Positions 1 to 9,636 of a stretch of DNA of 64,000 nucleotides are shown piece after piece (positions within the stretch are counted from its first letter, which is position 1; every line of letters begins with the position of its first letter). The DNA comes from a virus. A program made the position numbers and the translations under genes. The stretch spans positions 1 to 64,000 of the IMG/VR virus record IMGVR_UViG_3300028394_000044, one strand, 5' to 3'. The notes below the pieces were generated by a model. That model had not been told where the DNA came from and did not search any database. It saw nothing but the letters and a program-made list of their open reading frames with translations.

Positions 1-2
1 TG

Positions 3-3000
3 AATATTACAACTTTTCCTAGTTTAGATATTCATTCCGTTCCACACACATCAATTAACACCTCAACAACAACGACATATAATTCCACCAAAATTGGTAC
101 ATTAAATGCCAATATGATGCGGTATAATGATTCTACTAATTCTGCTAATGGAACAACCCATACATTTTCTGTTAATGTATTTGGTGCAAATACTTCACCC
201 ATTACGGGAACTGTTCCTACAGGATCAACAAATACAGTAATAAAATTGCCAGCAGGATTCTCAACTGTTGCAGGAGCAAATGCCTATGCAAATATGTTCT
301 TCAGAATTACTTCCGGTACTTTAAGTGCTGATGGTCCTATTACAATTTCTTCATCAAGTTCTACAGCAAATACAGTTACATTATCCACAAATCTGTCCGC
401 TATTCCTAGTGCAGCAAATGGTAATACATTCTCTATCGAATCGAGTTTGGGAAATGCAGAATCATTAGTTTCAAGTGATGGCACTTTCTTAGCATTTGCT
501 GGTAATATTAATACCGAATCTAAAGATGCTGCCACAGGTTTTGTTAGTATCAATGAACCAAAACGAAACTCATTACTATTTAATGTTCCTTATGAAGCTA
601 TTAGAATTGGAACAATTAATAATATGGATTTGTATGCCCGAAAGTCATACTTAAACCGTACAACTGATGCTGGCGGTTCCATTACAATTAATTCTGGTGG
701 TACAGATACATTTGCATTCTCAGGTTCTCCTGGTGTTCTTTCTGATCCATTAATTTTGAACAATATCATTTGTTTCGTTCGTAGCGGAACTGCAAGCAAT
801 ACTCAATATGGCATTTATGCTAATACAGTACTTAGCTTGGCAAATAATAATTACACAGTAACTGCTGTTTCTCCAACCCAGTTTACGGTTAATTTGGTAG
901 TTCCTGGTGTATCCGTTGATTTATTAATTACGACAAAGGTAAATAATGCGGAAAATGGTTCAACAGGTTCCACTAGAGGCAAACAACTTATTCCATTGAG
1001 TGATGCTACACATTTAGCTGTACCATATGAAATGGGTGGATTGAATACTTTGCCTAGTTCCAATACAACTGGTGCAGTTACAACATTTTCTGGAGGTAAA
1101 GTATTTACTTCCGTTGGTGCAACCAATTTTACTGAAGCGTCTATATTGACAGATTTACGTACACCTGGTAAAGTTGTAAGTTTACAAATACCTGATGTTT
1201 ACGAAATTATTGGCATTTATGATTCTAAGAGTCCTGTTGCTAACGTATCGACTGCTATGATTGGTGACTCTTCATATGATATTACAGACAGTTATGAATT
1301 TGATAACGGACAACGTAAAACTCATTATGACCACGCAACTCTTAAATTAAAACGTGGGTATTCAGCTCCTCGTGGAACTTTATTTGTTCAATACAAATAT
1401 TTAAAACACATTTCGTCTCCTGCTACAGGTGGTAATGGACTATTTACTTTAGATTCATACTTACAAGCTGGTTCAAATTTCTCATATTCACAAATTTCAA
1501 AATTTAATAATAGTGAAGATAATAGACTAGTTTCTTTACGTTCAGCATTTGATTTTAGACCAACTCGTAGTATTGGTGCAACCTCACTTTATGGTGCATT
1601 AAATCCAGAACCACTAGAAACGGTTAAAACAAATTTTGATTATTATTTGGCACGCATTGACCAAGTTGTAATTAAATCCTCAAAAGAAATTTCTATCGTT
1701 ACTGGACAATCGGATATTCAACCAACCGTTCCTCCAGTAGACGCAAAAGATATGTTGATTTATACTTTGTATATTCCACCATATACAGAAACCGTAAAAG
1801 AGGTTCGTGCAGATTTTAAAAATCATCGCCGTTACACGATGGAAGATATTCAATCCTTTGATGATAGAATTCGTGGATTGGAATATTACGTTTCATTGAA
1901 TACACTGGAGAAAGATGCAGCATCAACTAAAATTTTGGATGCTAATGGACTTGAGCGTTCAAAATATGGTATCCTTGTAGACAATTTTACATCTAAAGAT
2001 TTTCAAGCAACTCGCGGAGATGTTGGTACAGATAATCGCAACTTGATTGATAATGGTGTTTTACAGCCAGCAACACTAATGAATACTGTAAAATTGATTC
2101 CTCGGGCTAACGGTACAACAGGATCAGCATATACAGCGGGTTCAGGTACCAAAAAAGTCATGATGATTTCTTACACTTCAACGAAAATTATTGAGCAGCC
2201 TTATGCTACAAAATCAATAGCTATCGCAAATGCACAGTTTGCCAATTTCCGCGGTAAAATGAAATTATTTCCTGAATTTACAGGAGATGTTGATACTGGT
2301 TATGTTAGTAAAGTGACATTGAATTCAACACAAGGTCTTACAAATGCGTTCAATTTTGTAAACGATGCATTCAAATATATTTCAGATAATACTCCTAAGT
2401 GGAGAGATGATAAAAATAGTCCGTTTGCTCAAATTGCTGATGCTCAATGGTATAAAACTGTAAGAGAAGCCGCAGGAAATCCATATTCGGTACAAATAGA
2501 TCAACGTACTGTTGGTGTTTATCAAGCATACAATGATAACACATACATCTCAAAAGGTGCTCAATTAAAAGAAAAAGGAATTGCAACTTCTTCTTCACAG
2601 GTAACGGTTGGTAGTTTTGTTACTGATTTGGCAATTCAACCATATATGAAGCCTAGACAGATTTTGTTTATCGCTCAAGGTCTACGTCCTAAGACAGTAA
2701 CATACTCGTTTTTTGATGATACTGATGTGAACAAATATGTTGTTGTACCCAACAAAGTTACATTAAATGCCAACACACAATTGATTTCAAGTGAAGCAAT
2801 TCTTATTGCAAATACGATTTCAGATTTGACTGCTAACTTATCAAGTTTAATAAGCGGAAATACCTCTTATGATGCTGCATTTGTTGTAGTAAGCGAAACA
2901 GGTTCAGCTAATGTTTCTATAATTAACGAAACAGGAAAACCTTTAACTAACAAATATGTTTATGGTTTAGATAGTGGTAAGTTTTTTAGAATTTCAACTG

Positions 3001-5072
3001 TAGAAGAACATCATTCTGGTATAGGTTCTATTTCAGGATCAACTATTGTTTTACAACAAGACGCATCTTCAGTCAATAGTTATTACAATGGAAACACAAT
3101 AACTCTCGTTCGCACAACAAGCACAGAAGAAGGCATTGGTTACCAAGGAACAATTTCTGGTTATGTCGGCGCTACACGAACTGCTACATTTACAACAATT
3201 GCTTCTGTACCTAAAGTCTTACAGCCAGTTGGAACTAAAGTAACATACACTATTGGTGAAAATAAAACTAACAAACTTGGACAAGTTGGTGGTGCATTCT
3301 ATATGCCACCAGCTACATTCCGTTCAGGTCAAAGAACTTTCCGTCAAACAGAATCGTTCAATAATACCTATGATGCGGATGCTATTTCTTTCACCGATAA
3401 AATTTATACCTCATCAGGTATAACAGAAAATAAAACTACTCTGGTAGATACTGTTTTCAACATTGATGTTAATTACCAAGTCATTGGAACCTTAACAGCC
3501 GATAGATTGATGGGTTCTACACCTGCTGGCGTAAAACTGTTACAAACATACAACGTTGATCCTTTGGCTCAAACTTTCTACATTGATGAAGCAGTTTATC
3601 CATTGGGTATTTTCTTAGAGAGTATGAATTTATTCTTTAAAGCAAAAGATGGAAATAACATTCCAGTAACTGTGCAGATTCGTCCAACAGTTAATGGATT
3701 CCCTTCTTCAGATTTCTGGTACCCAGAATCTGTTATAACAAAATATCCTTCCGAAATTAACGTTTCTGAAAATCCTTCAGTAACAGATAGTACAACAGCA
3801 ACAAACTTCAAATTTGATGTTCCTGTTTATTTGAAACCTGGTTTGTATGCCTTTATTGTTATTTCAGATTCACCAGAAAACATTCTTTGGGAAGCTGAAA
3901 AAGGTGGAACTACTAAGAATAATGAATATGTCGATAAACAACCATATTCAGGAACTCTGTATAAATCTCAGAATGCTATGGAATTTTCTCCATTCATTAA
4001 TGAAGATTTGATGTTTACTCTGAATCGTTGTTTGTTTAGTAAAGAACTTGCAGTACATTTATTACAGAATGAAAAGTTAAACTATTCTTACAATGTAGAT
4101 AAGTTACGTTTGATTGAGACTTCTATTATTCCTTCAAATAAAGAAATTTCATTTACTCGTTATGTACAGTTAACAACAAGTGATGGTGTTAAAGAAACAC
4201 TTTCTAGATCAATTTCTCCAGGTGTTACCTATGGTTTTGGTGATGATAGTTATTATGCTGTTGGTTACCGTAGAAAATCTATGCAAGCACAAAATGACTT
4301 TACTCTCAGAATGGAAATGCTAACAACAAATGATGCGATTTCTCCAATTGTTTCATTGGAAGGTGCAAGCATTAATGTTTGGGAAAATTTCTTAGATAAT
4401 GCAGAAATTAATTCTGAAGATTTTACCATTGTAGCAGGCGGCTCTGGTTATACAAATGCAAACTCTATCATCATTACTAGCTCAACTGGCACTGGTGCTA
4501 CTGCAAATGTTAATGTTGATGCTAATGGTAACGTAGTTGGAATTTATGTATCTGCTGTTGGCTCTGGCTACTTAGACGATTTTAGTGTTTCATATCCAAG
4601 GGTTGGAAGTTCTTCTACAGTTACATCGAATGCAAATATTGTATTGAATAGTGAATATGATTCTTCGGGTGGTCCTTGTCTAGCACGATACATTACTAAA
4701 CCAATTTCTTTAGCTGATGGATATGATGCTGGTGATATGAGAGTATTCTTGAGTGCTAATAAGCCTGGAGTTTCTGAAGTTTCTGTTTATTACAAAATGC
4801 TTTCAGCAAGTGATTCTACTTTGTTTGTTGATCGTCCATACCAAAAAATGGTATGTATTAATCCAACAACTACAGCATCATTAGATGGAACATATCGTGA
4901 ATATGAATATCGTCCTTCTGCTATTTTCAATTCAATTTCATATACAGCAACAAATGGTGTTACATTTAATACATTTAAAACTTTCTCAATTAAAATTGTT
5001 ATAACATCAAGTGATCCATCAGTTGTTCCTACGGTCAGAGATTTACGTGTTATTGCAACGCCCGCAGGATGA
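3..5072 (+). CDS. Large virion structural protein, tail/baseplate-fibre connector (5' partial)
   Basis: The frame is open from the left edge, so the true start lies outside the window; an internal ATG at 114 is probably not the start. More than 1,650 residues are visible. The segment around nt 3550-3900 (DPLAQTF, then GIFLESMNLFFKAKD, TVQIRP, PVYLKPG) is the block that recurs in giant structural proteins of T4-like cyanophages, where it sits with baseplate and tail-fibre genes. A glycine/asparagine-rich stretch near nt 4420-4600 (GGSGYTNA and VGSGYLDD) looks like a two-copy repeat. No enzyme motif is visible. Its position just ahead of the fibre cassettes fits a baseplate-proximal fibre or connector protein. 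The family match is confident; the exact role is inferred. Confidence 0.75.
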   Translation, partial: NITTFPSLDIHSVPHTSINTSTTTTYNSTKIGTLNANMMRYNDSTNSANGTTHTFSVNVFGANTSPITGTVPTGSTNTVIKLPAGFSTVAGANAYANMFFRITSGTLSADGPITISSSSSTANTVTLSTNLSAIPSAANGNTFSIESSLGNAESLVSSDGTFLAFAGNINTESKDAATGFVSINEPKRNSLLFNVPYEAIRIGTINNMDLYARKSYLNRTTDAGGSITINSGGTDTFAFSGSPGVLSDPLILNNIICFVRSGTASNTQYGIYANTVLSLANNNYTVTAVSPTQFTVNLVVPGVSVDLLITTKVNNAENGSTGSTRGKQLIPLSDATHLAVPYEMGGLNTLPSSNTTGAVTTFSGGKVFTSVGATNFTEASILTDLRTPGKVVSLQIPDVYEIIGIYDSKSPVANVSTAMIGDSSYDITDSYEFDNGQRKTHYDHATLKLKRGYSAPRGTLFVQYKYLKHISSPATGGNGLFTLDSYLQAGSNFSYSQISKFNNSEDNRLVSLRSAFDFRPTRSIGATSLYGALNPEPLETVKTNFDYYLARIDQVVIKSSKEISIVTGQSDIQPTVPPVDAKDMLIYTLYIPPYTETVKEVRADFKNHRRYTMEDIQSFDDRIRGLEYYVSLNTLEKDAASTKILDANGLERSKYGILVDNFTSKDFQATRGDVGTDNRNLIDNGVLQPATLMNTVKLIPRANGTTGSAYTAGSGTKKVMMISYTSTKIIEQPYATKSIAIANAQFANFRGKMKLFPEFTGDVDTGYVSKVTLNSTQGLTNAFNFVNDAFKYISDNTPKWRDDKNSPFAQIADAQWYKTVREAAGNPYSVQIDQRTVGVYQAYNDNTYISKGAQLKEKGIATSSSQVTVGSFVTDLAIQPYMKPRQILFIAQGLRPKTVTYSFFDDTDVNKYVVVPNKVTLNANTQLISSEAILIANTISDLTANLSSLISGNTSYDAAFVVVSETGSANVSIINETGKPLTNKYVYGLDSGKFFRISTVEEHHSGIGSISGSTIVLQQDASSVNSYYNGNTITLVRTTSTEEGIGYQGTISGYVGATRTATFTTIASVPKVLQPVGTKVTYTIGENKTNKLGQVGGAFYMPPATFRSGQRTFRQTESFNNTYDADAISFTDKIYTSSGITENKTTLVDTVFNIDVNYQVIGTLTADRLMGSTPAGVKLLQTYNVDPLAQTFYIDEAVYPLGIFLESMNLFFKAKDGNNIPVTVQIRPTVNGFPSSDFWYPESVITKYPSEINVSENPSVTDSTTATNFKFDVPVYLKPGLYAFIVISDSPENILWEAEKGGTTKNNEYVDKQPYSGTLYKSQNAMEFSPFINEDLMFTLNRCLFSKELAVHLLQNEKLNYSYNVDKLRLIETSIIPSNKEISFTRYVQLTTSDGVKETLSRSISPGVTYGFGDDSYYAVGYRRKSMQAQNDFTLRMEMLTTNDAISPIVSLEGASINVWENFLDNAEINSEDFTIVAGGSGYTNANSIIITSSTGTGATANVNVDANGNVVGIYVSAVGSGYLDDFSVSYPRVGSSSTVTSNANIVLNSEYDSSGGPCLARYITKPISLADGYDAGDMRVFLSANKPGVSEVSVYYKMLSASDSTLFVDRPYQKMVCINPTTTASLDGTYREYEYRPSAIFNSISYTATNGVTFNTFKTFSIKIVITSSDPSVVPTVRDLRVIATPAG

Positions 5073-5305
5073 GTATGTTATTAAAAGTTGAAGGTACTAA
5101 TTTTGTAAAAGATACCAACACCAATGCCCTATTAATGACTGGGCGTGGTGCTTTATTGGAAAATGAAGCTAGAAAAAAGTTGGGTGAAAGAATAAATGGC
5201 AAAAATGAAGACATAAATAACCTAAAGACGCAGGTGAACGATTTATCCGCCGACATGGCAGAAATAAAAAATCTACTATCTGCTTTGTTGAAACAGAGTA
5301 AATAA
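5069..5305 (+). CDS. Small coiled-coil tail-associated protein
   Basis: A 78-residue protein whose ATG overlaps the stop of the giant structural gene (ATGA), so translation is probably coupled. The N-terminal half (VEGTNFVKDTNTNALL) resembles a short head domain, and the C-terminal half is a clear heptad-type coiled coil (LKTQVNDLSADMAEIKNLLSALL). Small proteins of this kind lie between the large structural gene and the fibre genes in cyanophage-like T4 relatives. A trimerising or adaptor role between baseplate and fibre is plausible but is inference. I do not recognise a characterised homologue. Confidence 0.7.
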   Translation: MSMLLKVEGTNFVKDTNTNALLMTGRGALLENEARKKLGERINGKNEDINNLKTQVNDLSADMAEIKNLLSALLKQSK

Positions 5306-5307
5306 GA

Positions 5308-8300
5308 ATGTCAATTTCAAACATCACAAGAACAAACACAATTGACGAATGGCGTATACAAACGAACCTATCGGCTAATAGTCTTAATACAATTGAGACT
5401 GGAGTTTATAACAAAACTTCGGGTACATTAGCTATTGGCTCAAATGCTTCGCTACAAGTTTCGAATACAGCACTTTTCTCTACCGATATTACTGTTGCTA
5501 GAGATATTTCTGTTGGTACAGCAGGTATAGCAAAAGGTAATATTGGTGTTGGTGGTGTTGTTTCAATTTATGGACCAGGAAATGGTCTGATTGTAGCCAA
5601 CAATATTACTTCTAATGGAAGTGTTATTGTTAAGAACACGATTCTAGCCAACAATGTAACAGTCAATTCAAATGCAGTTGTTGTCGGTACAACTACTAGC
5701 GGATATTTAATTGTTAATAATAATGCAACAATCGGATCAAATGCAACGGTTGTTGGTACTGCAAATATAGGTTTCTTGGGTGTAGCTAATACTGGTGTCT
5801 TTGGTAAATCAGTTTCTATCGGCGAAAATTTAAATGTTACTGGTAATTCTTATGTCACCGGAACTTCTTATGTAACAGGGAACACTTTTTTAAATGGTAT
5901 TCTGACAGTTGAACAAAATATCACCACTAACGGAAGCTCCATTGTTAAGAACACCTTAACTGCAAACAACATTACAGTTAATTCAAACGTTGTCGTTGTT
6001 GGTACAACTACTAGCGGGTATTTAATTGTTAATAACAATGCAACAATCAGTTCAAATGCAACAGTTATTGGTACAACAAACACAGGATTTTTAGGTGTCG
6101 TTAATACTGGCGTATTCGGCAAATCAGTTTCTATTGGTGAAAATTTAAACGTTACTGGCAATTCTTCTGTTACAGGTACTTCTTCCGTAACTGGAAATAC
6201 TTTTTTGAGTGGAATTTTAAACGTTGAACAGAATATTACGACCAACGGAAGTTCTGTTGTTAAGAACACTTTAACTGCAAATAACATTACAGTTAATTCT
6301 AATGTTGTTGTGGTAGGTACAACAAATACAGGTTTCTTAGGTGTCGCTAATACTGCAAACTTTGGACAATCTGTTACTGTTGGTACAAATTTAACGGTTA
6401 GTGGAAATGCATCATTAACAAATGCGACAGTATCAGGCACTCTTACAACAAAAGATTCTTCTTTAACGGGTAATCTTTCTGTCTCAGGTAATGCATCAGT
6501 AACAAATAAACTAACAGTAACAGGTGATATTCAAACTCTATCAAACTCAAAAGTTAATGGTAATCTTAACGTTGATGGAGATACCAATCTTGTTGGTAAT
6601 TTGGGTGTTACAGGTAACTTTACTTTAACTGGACTTACAGTTTTAGACACTGATAAATTTATTATTGGCTCAACTACTCCAATCACTATAGGTAATGCTT
6701 ATCTTGGTGTTTACAGAGGCAACACAACCGGCATCTTAGGTACAGCTAATGCTAACGCATATATTCGTTGGGCAGGTACGGCTAAAGAATGGCAAGTTCG
6801 TGATGTTGACAATACCGACATCAATACAAGTTTCTCTAAAATACTTACTGCTAATCTGATTACAATCAGTACAGCAACTACAAGCAACACAACTTTCCCA
6901 AGTTCATGGTTAATGAAGAACTATGTGGATAATGCTAATACTAGCATGAAGAGTTATGTTGACAATAATGCTATTGCTGTTGCTGCCGCAAACACTGGTG
7001 CAGGTTTAATTTCTGTTACATCTGCTTACCAAGCAAATGTTGGTGCGGTCAACATTGGACTCAACAACGAGATTAGTAACCGTCAAGCTAACGTTGGTTC
7101 AGCAGTTATCACTTTAACATCTGGTTATCAAGCAAACGTAGGTGCCGCACGAATTGCTGACCAATTAACTTCACAAGCAAACGTTGGTGCTGGTCTTATT
7201 GCCACAACAAACGCATATCAAGCAAACGTTGGTGCAGTTAACATTGCTCTTAACTCTGAGATTACAAACCGCCAAGCAAACGTTGGTGCCGCTGTAATAA
7301 CTGCCGCTAGTGCTACAAGTACAGCTAATACTAATTTGAAAAATTATGTTGATACGGCTATCACTACAACAACTTCAGCTTATCAAGCAAACGTTGGTGC
7401 TGGTCTAATTTCAACAACTTCTGCTGTTACTTCAGCATACCAAGCTAACACTGGTGCAGCATTAATTACTGCCACTGTTGCTACAAGTACTGCCAATACC
7501 AACCTGAAAAATTATGTTGATACTGCGATTAATACAACAACTTCTGCTGTCACTTCAGCATACCAAGCTAACACTGGTGCAGCATTAATTACTGCCACTG
7601 TTGCTACAAGTACTGCCAATACCAACCTGAAAAATTATGTTGATACTGCGATTAATACAACAACTTCTGGTTATCAAGCTAATACTGGTGCTGTAAATAT
7701 TGGACTAAACTCTGAAATTACTAATCGCCAAGCTAACGTTGGTGCAGGTTTAATTGCAACAACTTCTGCTGTCACTTCAGCATACCAAGCTAACGTTGGT
7801 GCAGGTTTAATTTCTACAAGCTCTACACTCACTTCTGGTTACCAAGCTAACTCTGGTGCAGCCTTGATTAGTGCTAAAAGTTATTATACAGGTTCTTCAC
7901 CTATTTCGGTTAGCTCAGGTGCAATTTCAATTCAAGCCGCCACATCCGGTCAAAACGGCTATATGTCTTCAACATATGCCAGTAAATTGGATGGTATTGC
8001 CTCTGGTGCAACAAACGTTACCAATACAAATCAGTTGACAAATGGTGCAGCATTTATTACAGCAGGTTCAACAACTACAGGCACACACAGTGGTTTAGTT
8101 ACTGGACCTGTTAGAAACATAATTTCAGTTATTGGAACAAATACAACTGCTATTGCTGGTTATTCTTATATTTTAACTGCATCATTGACACTAACATTAC
8201 CTCTTTCACCTACACCAGGAGATTCTATCGTTATAGTCAATACTTCAGGTACAGCAACGCCAGTCGTTGCACGTAACAGCGAAAACATAATGTCCATTGC

Positions 8301-8385
8301 AGAAGATATGACTATAAATACTGTTGGTGCTTCATTCACTCTTACCTACGCTGATGCGACACGCGGCTGGGTAATTATTTTTTAA
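5308..8385 (+). CDS. Long tail fibre protein with 105-residue tandem repeats
   Basis: 1,025 residues. The order seen is: a short N-terminal head; a beta-rich region made of two full and one shortened 105-residue tandem repeats; a NYVDNANTSMKSYVDNNA linker; a long run of AYQAN(V/T/S)GA(G/A/V)LI units; and a C-terminal tip (LTLPLSPTPGDSIVIV, then NIMSIAEDMTINTVG and GWVII). That tip is a common fibre-tip module in T4-like cyanophages and related phages. The start follows the previous stop by two bases. It lacks the S74 chaperone seen in three sister genes, so trimerisation may depend on the tip or on a separate chaperone. Host-recognition fibre is the best call; receptor unknown. Confidence 0.8.
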   Translation: MSISNITRTNTIDEWRIQTNLSANSLNTIETGVYNKTSGTLAIGSNASLQVSNTALFSTDITVARDISVGTAGIAKGNIGVGGVVSIYGPGNGLIVANNITSNGSVIVKNTILANNVTVNSNAVVVGTTTSGYLIVNNNATIGSNATVVGTANIGFLGVANTGVFGKSVSIGENLNVTGNSYVTGTSYVTGNTFLNGILTVEQNITTNGSSIVKNTLTANNITVNSNVVVVGTTTSGYLIVNNNATISSNATVIGTTNTGFLGVVNTGVFGKSVSIGENLNVTGNSSVTGTSSVTGNTFLSGILNVEQNITTNGSSVVKNTLTANNITVNSNVVVVGTTNTGFLGVANTANFGQSVTVGTNLTVSGNASLTNATVSGTLTTKDSSLTGNLSVSGNASVTNKLTVTGDIQTLSNSKVNGNLNVDGDTNLVGNLGVTGNFTLTGLTVLDTDKFIIGSTTPITIGNAYLGVYRGNTTGILGTANANAYIRWAGTAKEWQVRDVDNTDINTSFSKILTANLITISTATTSNTTFPSSWLMKNYVDNANTSMKSYVDNNAIAVAAANTGAGLISVTSAYQANVGAVNIGLNNEISNRQANVGSAVITLTSGYQANVGAARIADQLTSQANVGAGLIATTNAYQANVGAVNIALNSEITNRQANVGAAVITAASATSTANTNLKNYVDTAITTTTSAYQANVGAGLISTTSAVTSAYQANTGAALITATVATSTANTNLKNYVDTAINTTTSAVTSAYQANTGAALITATVATSTANTNLKNYVDTAINTTTSGYQANTGAVNIGLNSEITNRQANVGAGLIATTSAVTSAYQANVGAGLISTSSTLTSGYQANSGAALISAKSYYTGSSPISVSSGAISIQAATSGQNGYMSSTYASKLDGIASGATNVTNTNQLTNGAAFITAGSTTTGTHSGLVTGPVRNIISVIGTNTTAIAGYSYILTASLTLTLPLSPTPGDSIVIVNTSGTATPVVARNSENIMSIAEDMTINTVGASFTLTYADATRGWVIIF
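5611..6400 (+). repeat. 315-nt tandem repeat inside fibre gene
   Basis: Three starts of the same unit lie at 5611, 5926 and 6241, exactly 315 nt (105 residues) apart. Each begins with (S/T)NGS(S/V)(I/V)VKNT and runs into VTVNSN.VVVGTT. The third copy is shortened: it skips the TSGYLIVNNNATI segment. The codon-level divergence between copies suggests an older duplication than the one at 7429. Confidence 0.85.
7429..7669 (+). repeat. Perfect 118-bp direct repeat inside fibre gene
   Basis: Positions 7429-7546 and 7552-7669 read identically over 118 bases at an offset of 123 nt (41 codons). They encode TSAYQANTGAALITATVA followed by STANTNLKNYVDTAINTT twice. Perfect identity, including third positions, indicates a recent in-frame duplication or slipped recombination event that lengthened the fibre shaft. 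Confidence 0.9.
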
Positions 8386-8398
8386 TATTGATATTTTT

Positions 8399-8851
8399 AT
8401 GATTAAAATTCCAAATCCAGAAGAGATAGAATCACAAACTTTAGAGCAAACGCTTCAGTATGCTAAGTATCAACAACCTTGGTTAGTTTATCGTGATGAA
8501 AATAAATTTTATGTTAACTCCGGTGATGAATATGCCTACGAATATGTAGAGCATGAACAAAGTTACTATGTTGATACTAACATGCAAAAAGGCATGTTGG
8601 TTTTACCACCAAATCCAAGAGATGGATTTAAAATTATTGTGAGTGACTATTTTGGTAGTTGGATATATCATCCACTCATAATTCATCGTAACGGAAAATC
8701 AATCATGGGGTTTGATGAGCACATGACATGTGACGTACCAAATATGATTTTTGGTTTAATATATACCAATACAAGAGTTGGATGGGTTGTAACACAGAAT
8801 CTTACAACCAATGAACTTTCAAATAAGGTCAAGAAAGGACCATTTCAATGA
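8399..8851 (+). CDS. Free-standing fibre-tip domain protein
   Basis: 150 residues. Residues about 75-135 (LPPNPRDGFKIIVSD, then HRNGKSIMGFDEHMTCDVPN and VGWVV) align by eye with the C-terminal tip of the preceding long fibre (LPLSPTPGDSIVIVN, NSENIMSIAEDMTINT, RGWVII). The gene therefore looks like a tip module expressed on its own, with a different N-terminal part rich in Tyr and Glu. The ATG lies 13 nt after the fibre stop without an obvious strong Shine-Dalgarno sequence. It may cap the fibre, serve as a chaperone, or be an alternative adhesin. Homology to the tip is my own reading; function is inferred. Confidence 0.65.
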   Translation: MIKIPNPEEIESQTLEQTLQYAKYQQPWLVYRDENKFYVNSGDEYAYEYVEHEQSYYVDTNMQKGMLVLPPNPRDGFKIIVSDYFGSWIYHPLIIHRNGKSIMGFDEHMTCDVPNMIFGLIYTNTRVGWVVTQNLTTNELSNKVKKGPFQ

Positions 8852-9627
8852 GTAGTTTATCTTCATTTATTGCCGCCGCAGGTGGAGGTGGTGGCAAATT
8901 AAAATACCAAGAATTTACTGCATCTGGTACATTCACTCCTTCTGCAACTCTAGTTACCAACGGAGGTCAAGTTTGGGTTCAACTTGTATCTGGAGGAGGC
9001 TCTGGTGGTGGTGGATATACTGACAACGATACCTACGCTTTCTACGGTGGCGCTGGCGGTGGTGGTGGTATGAAAATAAGTCCATTTACAGCGACTTCAG
9101 CACAAAGTGTAACCATTGGTGCCGGCGGGACGGGAGTTGCCGGGGGGACGTACCCCGGTACCACAGGTAATCAAGGAGGAACTTCTTCATTTGGAAGTTT
9201 TTCAATTATTGGCGGTGGTCCGGCTGCCGCCGCCTTCTCCGCCTTTACTACTATGTCTGGGGCGTGTGGTGGAAGTATCGCATCTCAGAGTTATGCGGCT
9301 GGAGGTGGTGGAGGCATGGGTGGAAGCGCAAGTGGTGGTGGTGGAGGTCCTGGAAGTATTGGTAGTGCGGGAAATGGCCCTCCAGTTAACTCCGGCTCAT
9401 CCCAAGGAATAATTGGTGCACTTGGATTTGCAGGAGGCGGTGGCGGTGGCGGTGGTGGTACAGGATCTTCTGGTGGTGGCAATAGCGGCGTTTACCCCAG
9501 TAGCGTTGGCGGCAGTGCAGCAACTGTAAACACAGGTAGTGGCGGTGGTGGCGGAGCGGTTGGAATTTCGGGTGGTGGCGGTGGTGCTGGCGGTTCAGGC
9601 TTTTGTCGCGTGTGGTGGTTTGAATAA
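8848..9627 (+). CDS. Glycine-rich tail fibre tip / adhesin
   Basis: 259 residues, with an ATGA overlap to the gene before. After a short head (MSSLSSFIAAAGGGGG) comes a beta strand-rich GTFTPSATL motif. Then follow many polyglycine runs separated by short variable peptides (GGGGGMGGSASGGGGG, FAGGGGGGGGG). It ends in SGFCRVWWFE. Glycine-rich tip domains with a C-terminal hydrophobic motif are typical of phage adhesins in which the glycine runs form a polyglycine-II lattice and the loops contact the receptor, as in the T-even gp38-type adhesins. The local GC content is raised because of glycine codons. Receptor recognition is inferred from composition. Confidence 0.7.
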   Translation: MSSLSSFIAAAGGGGGKLKYQEFTASGTFTPSATLVTNGGQVWVQLVSGGGSGGGGYTDNDTYAFYGGAGGGGGMKISPFTATSAQSVTIGAGGTGVAGGTYPGTTGNQGGTSSFGSFSIIGGGPAAAAFSAFTTMSGACGGSIASQSYAAGGGGGMGGSASGGGGGPGSIGSAGNGPPVNSGSSQGIIGALGFAGGGGGGGGGTGSSGGGNSGVYPSSVGGSAATVNTGSGGGGGAVGISGGGGGAGGSGFCRVWWFE

Positions 9628-9636
9628 GGAAATAAA

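Noticed and set aside
5868-6440. 190-codon open frame on the minus strand inside the first long fibre
   Set aside because: It mirrors the repeated beta shaft of the sense gene; no ribosome-binding site and the residues follow the repeat period of the plus strand.
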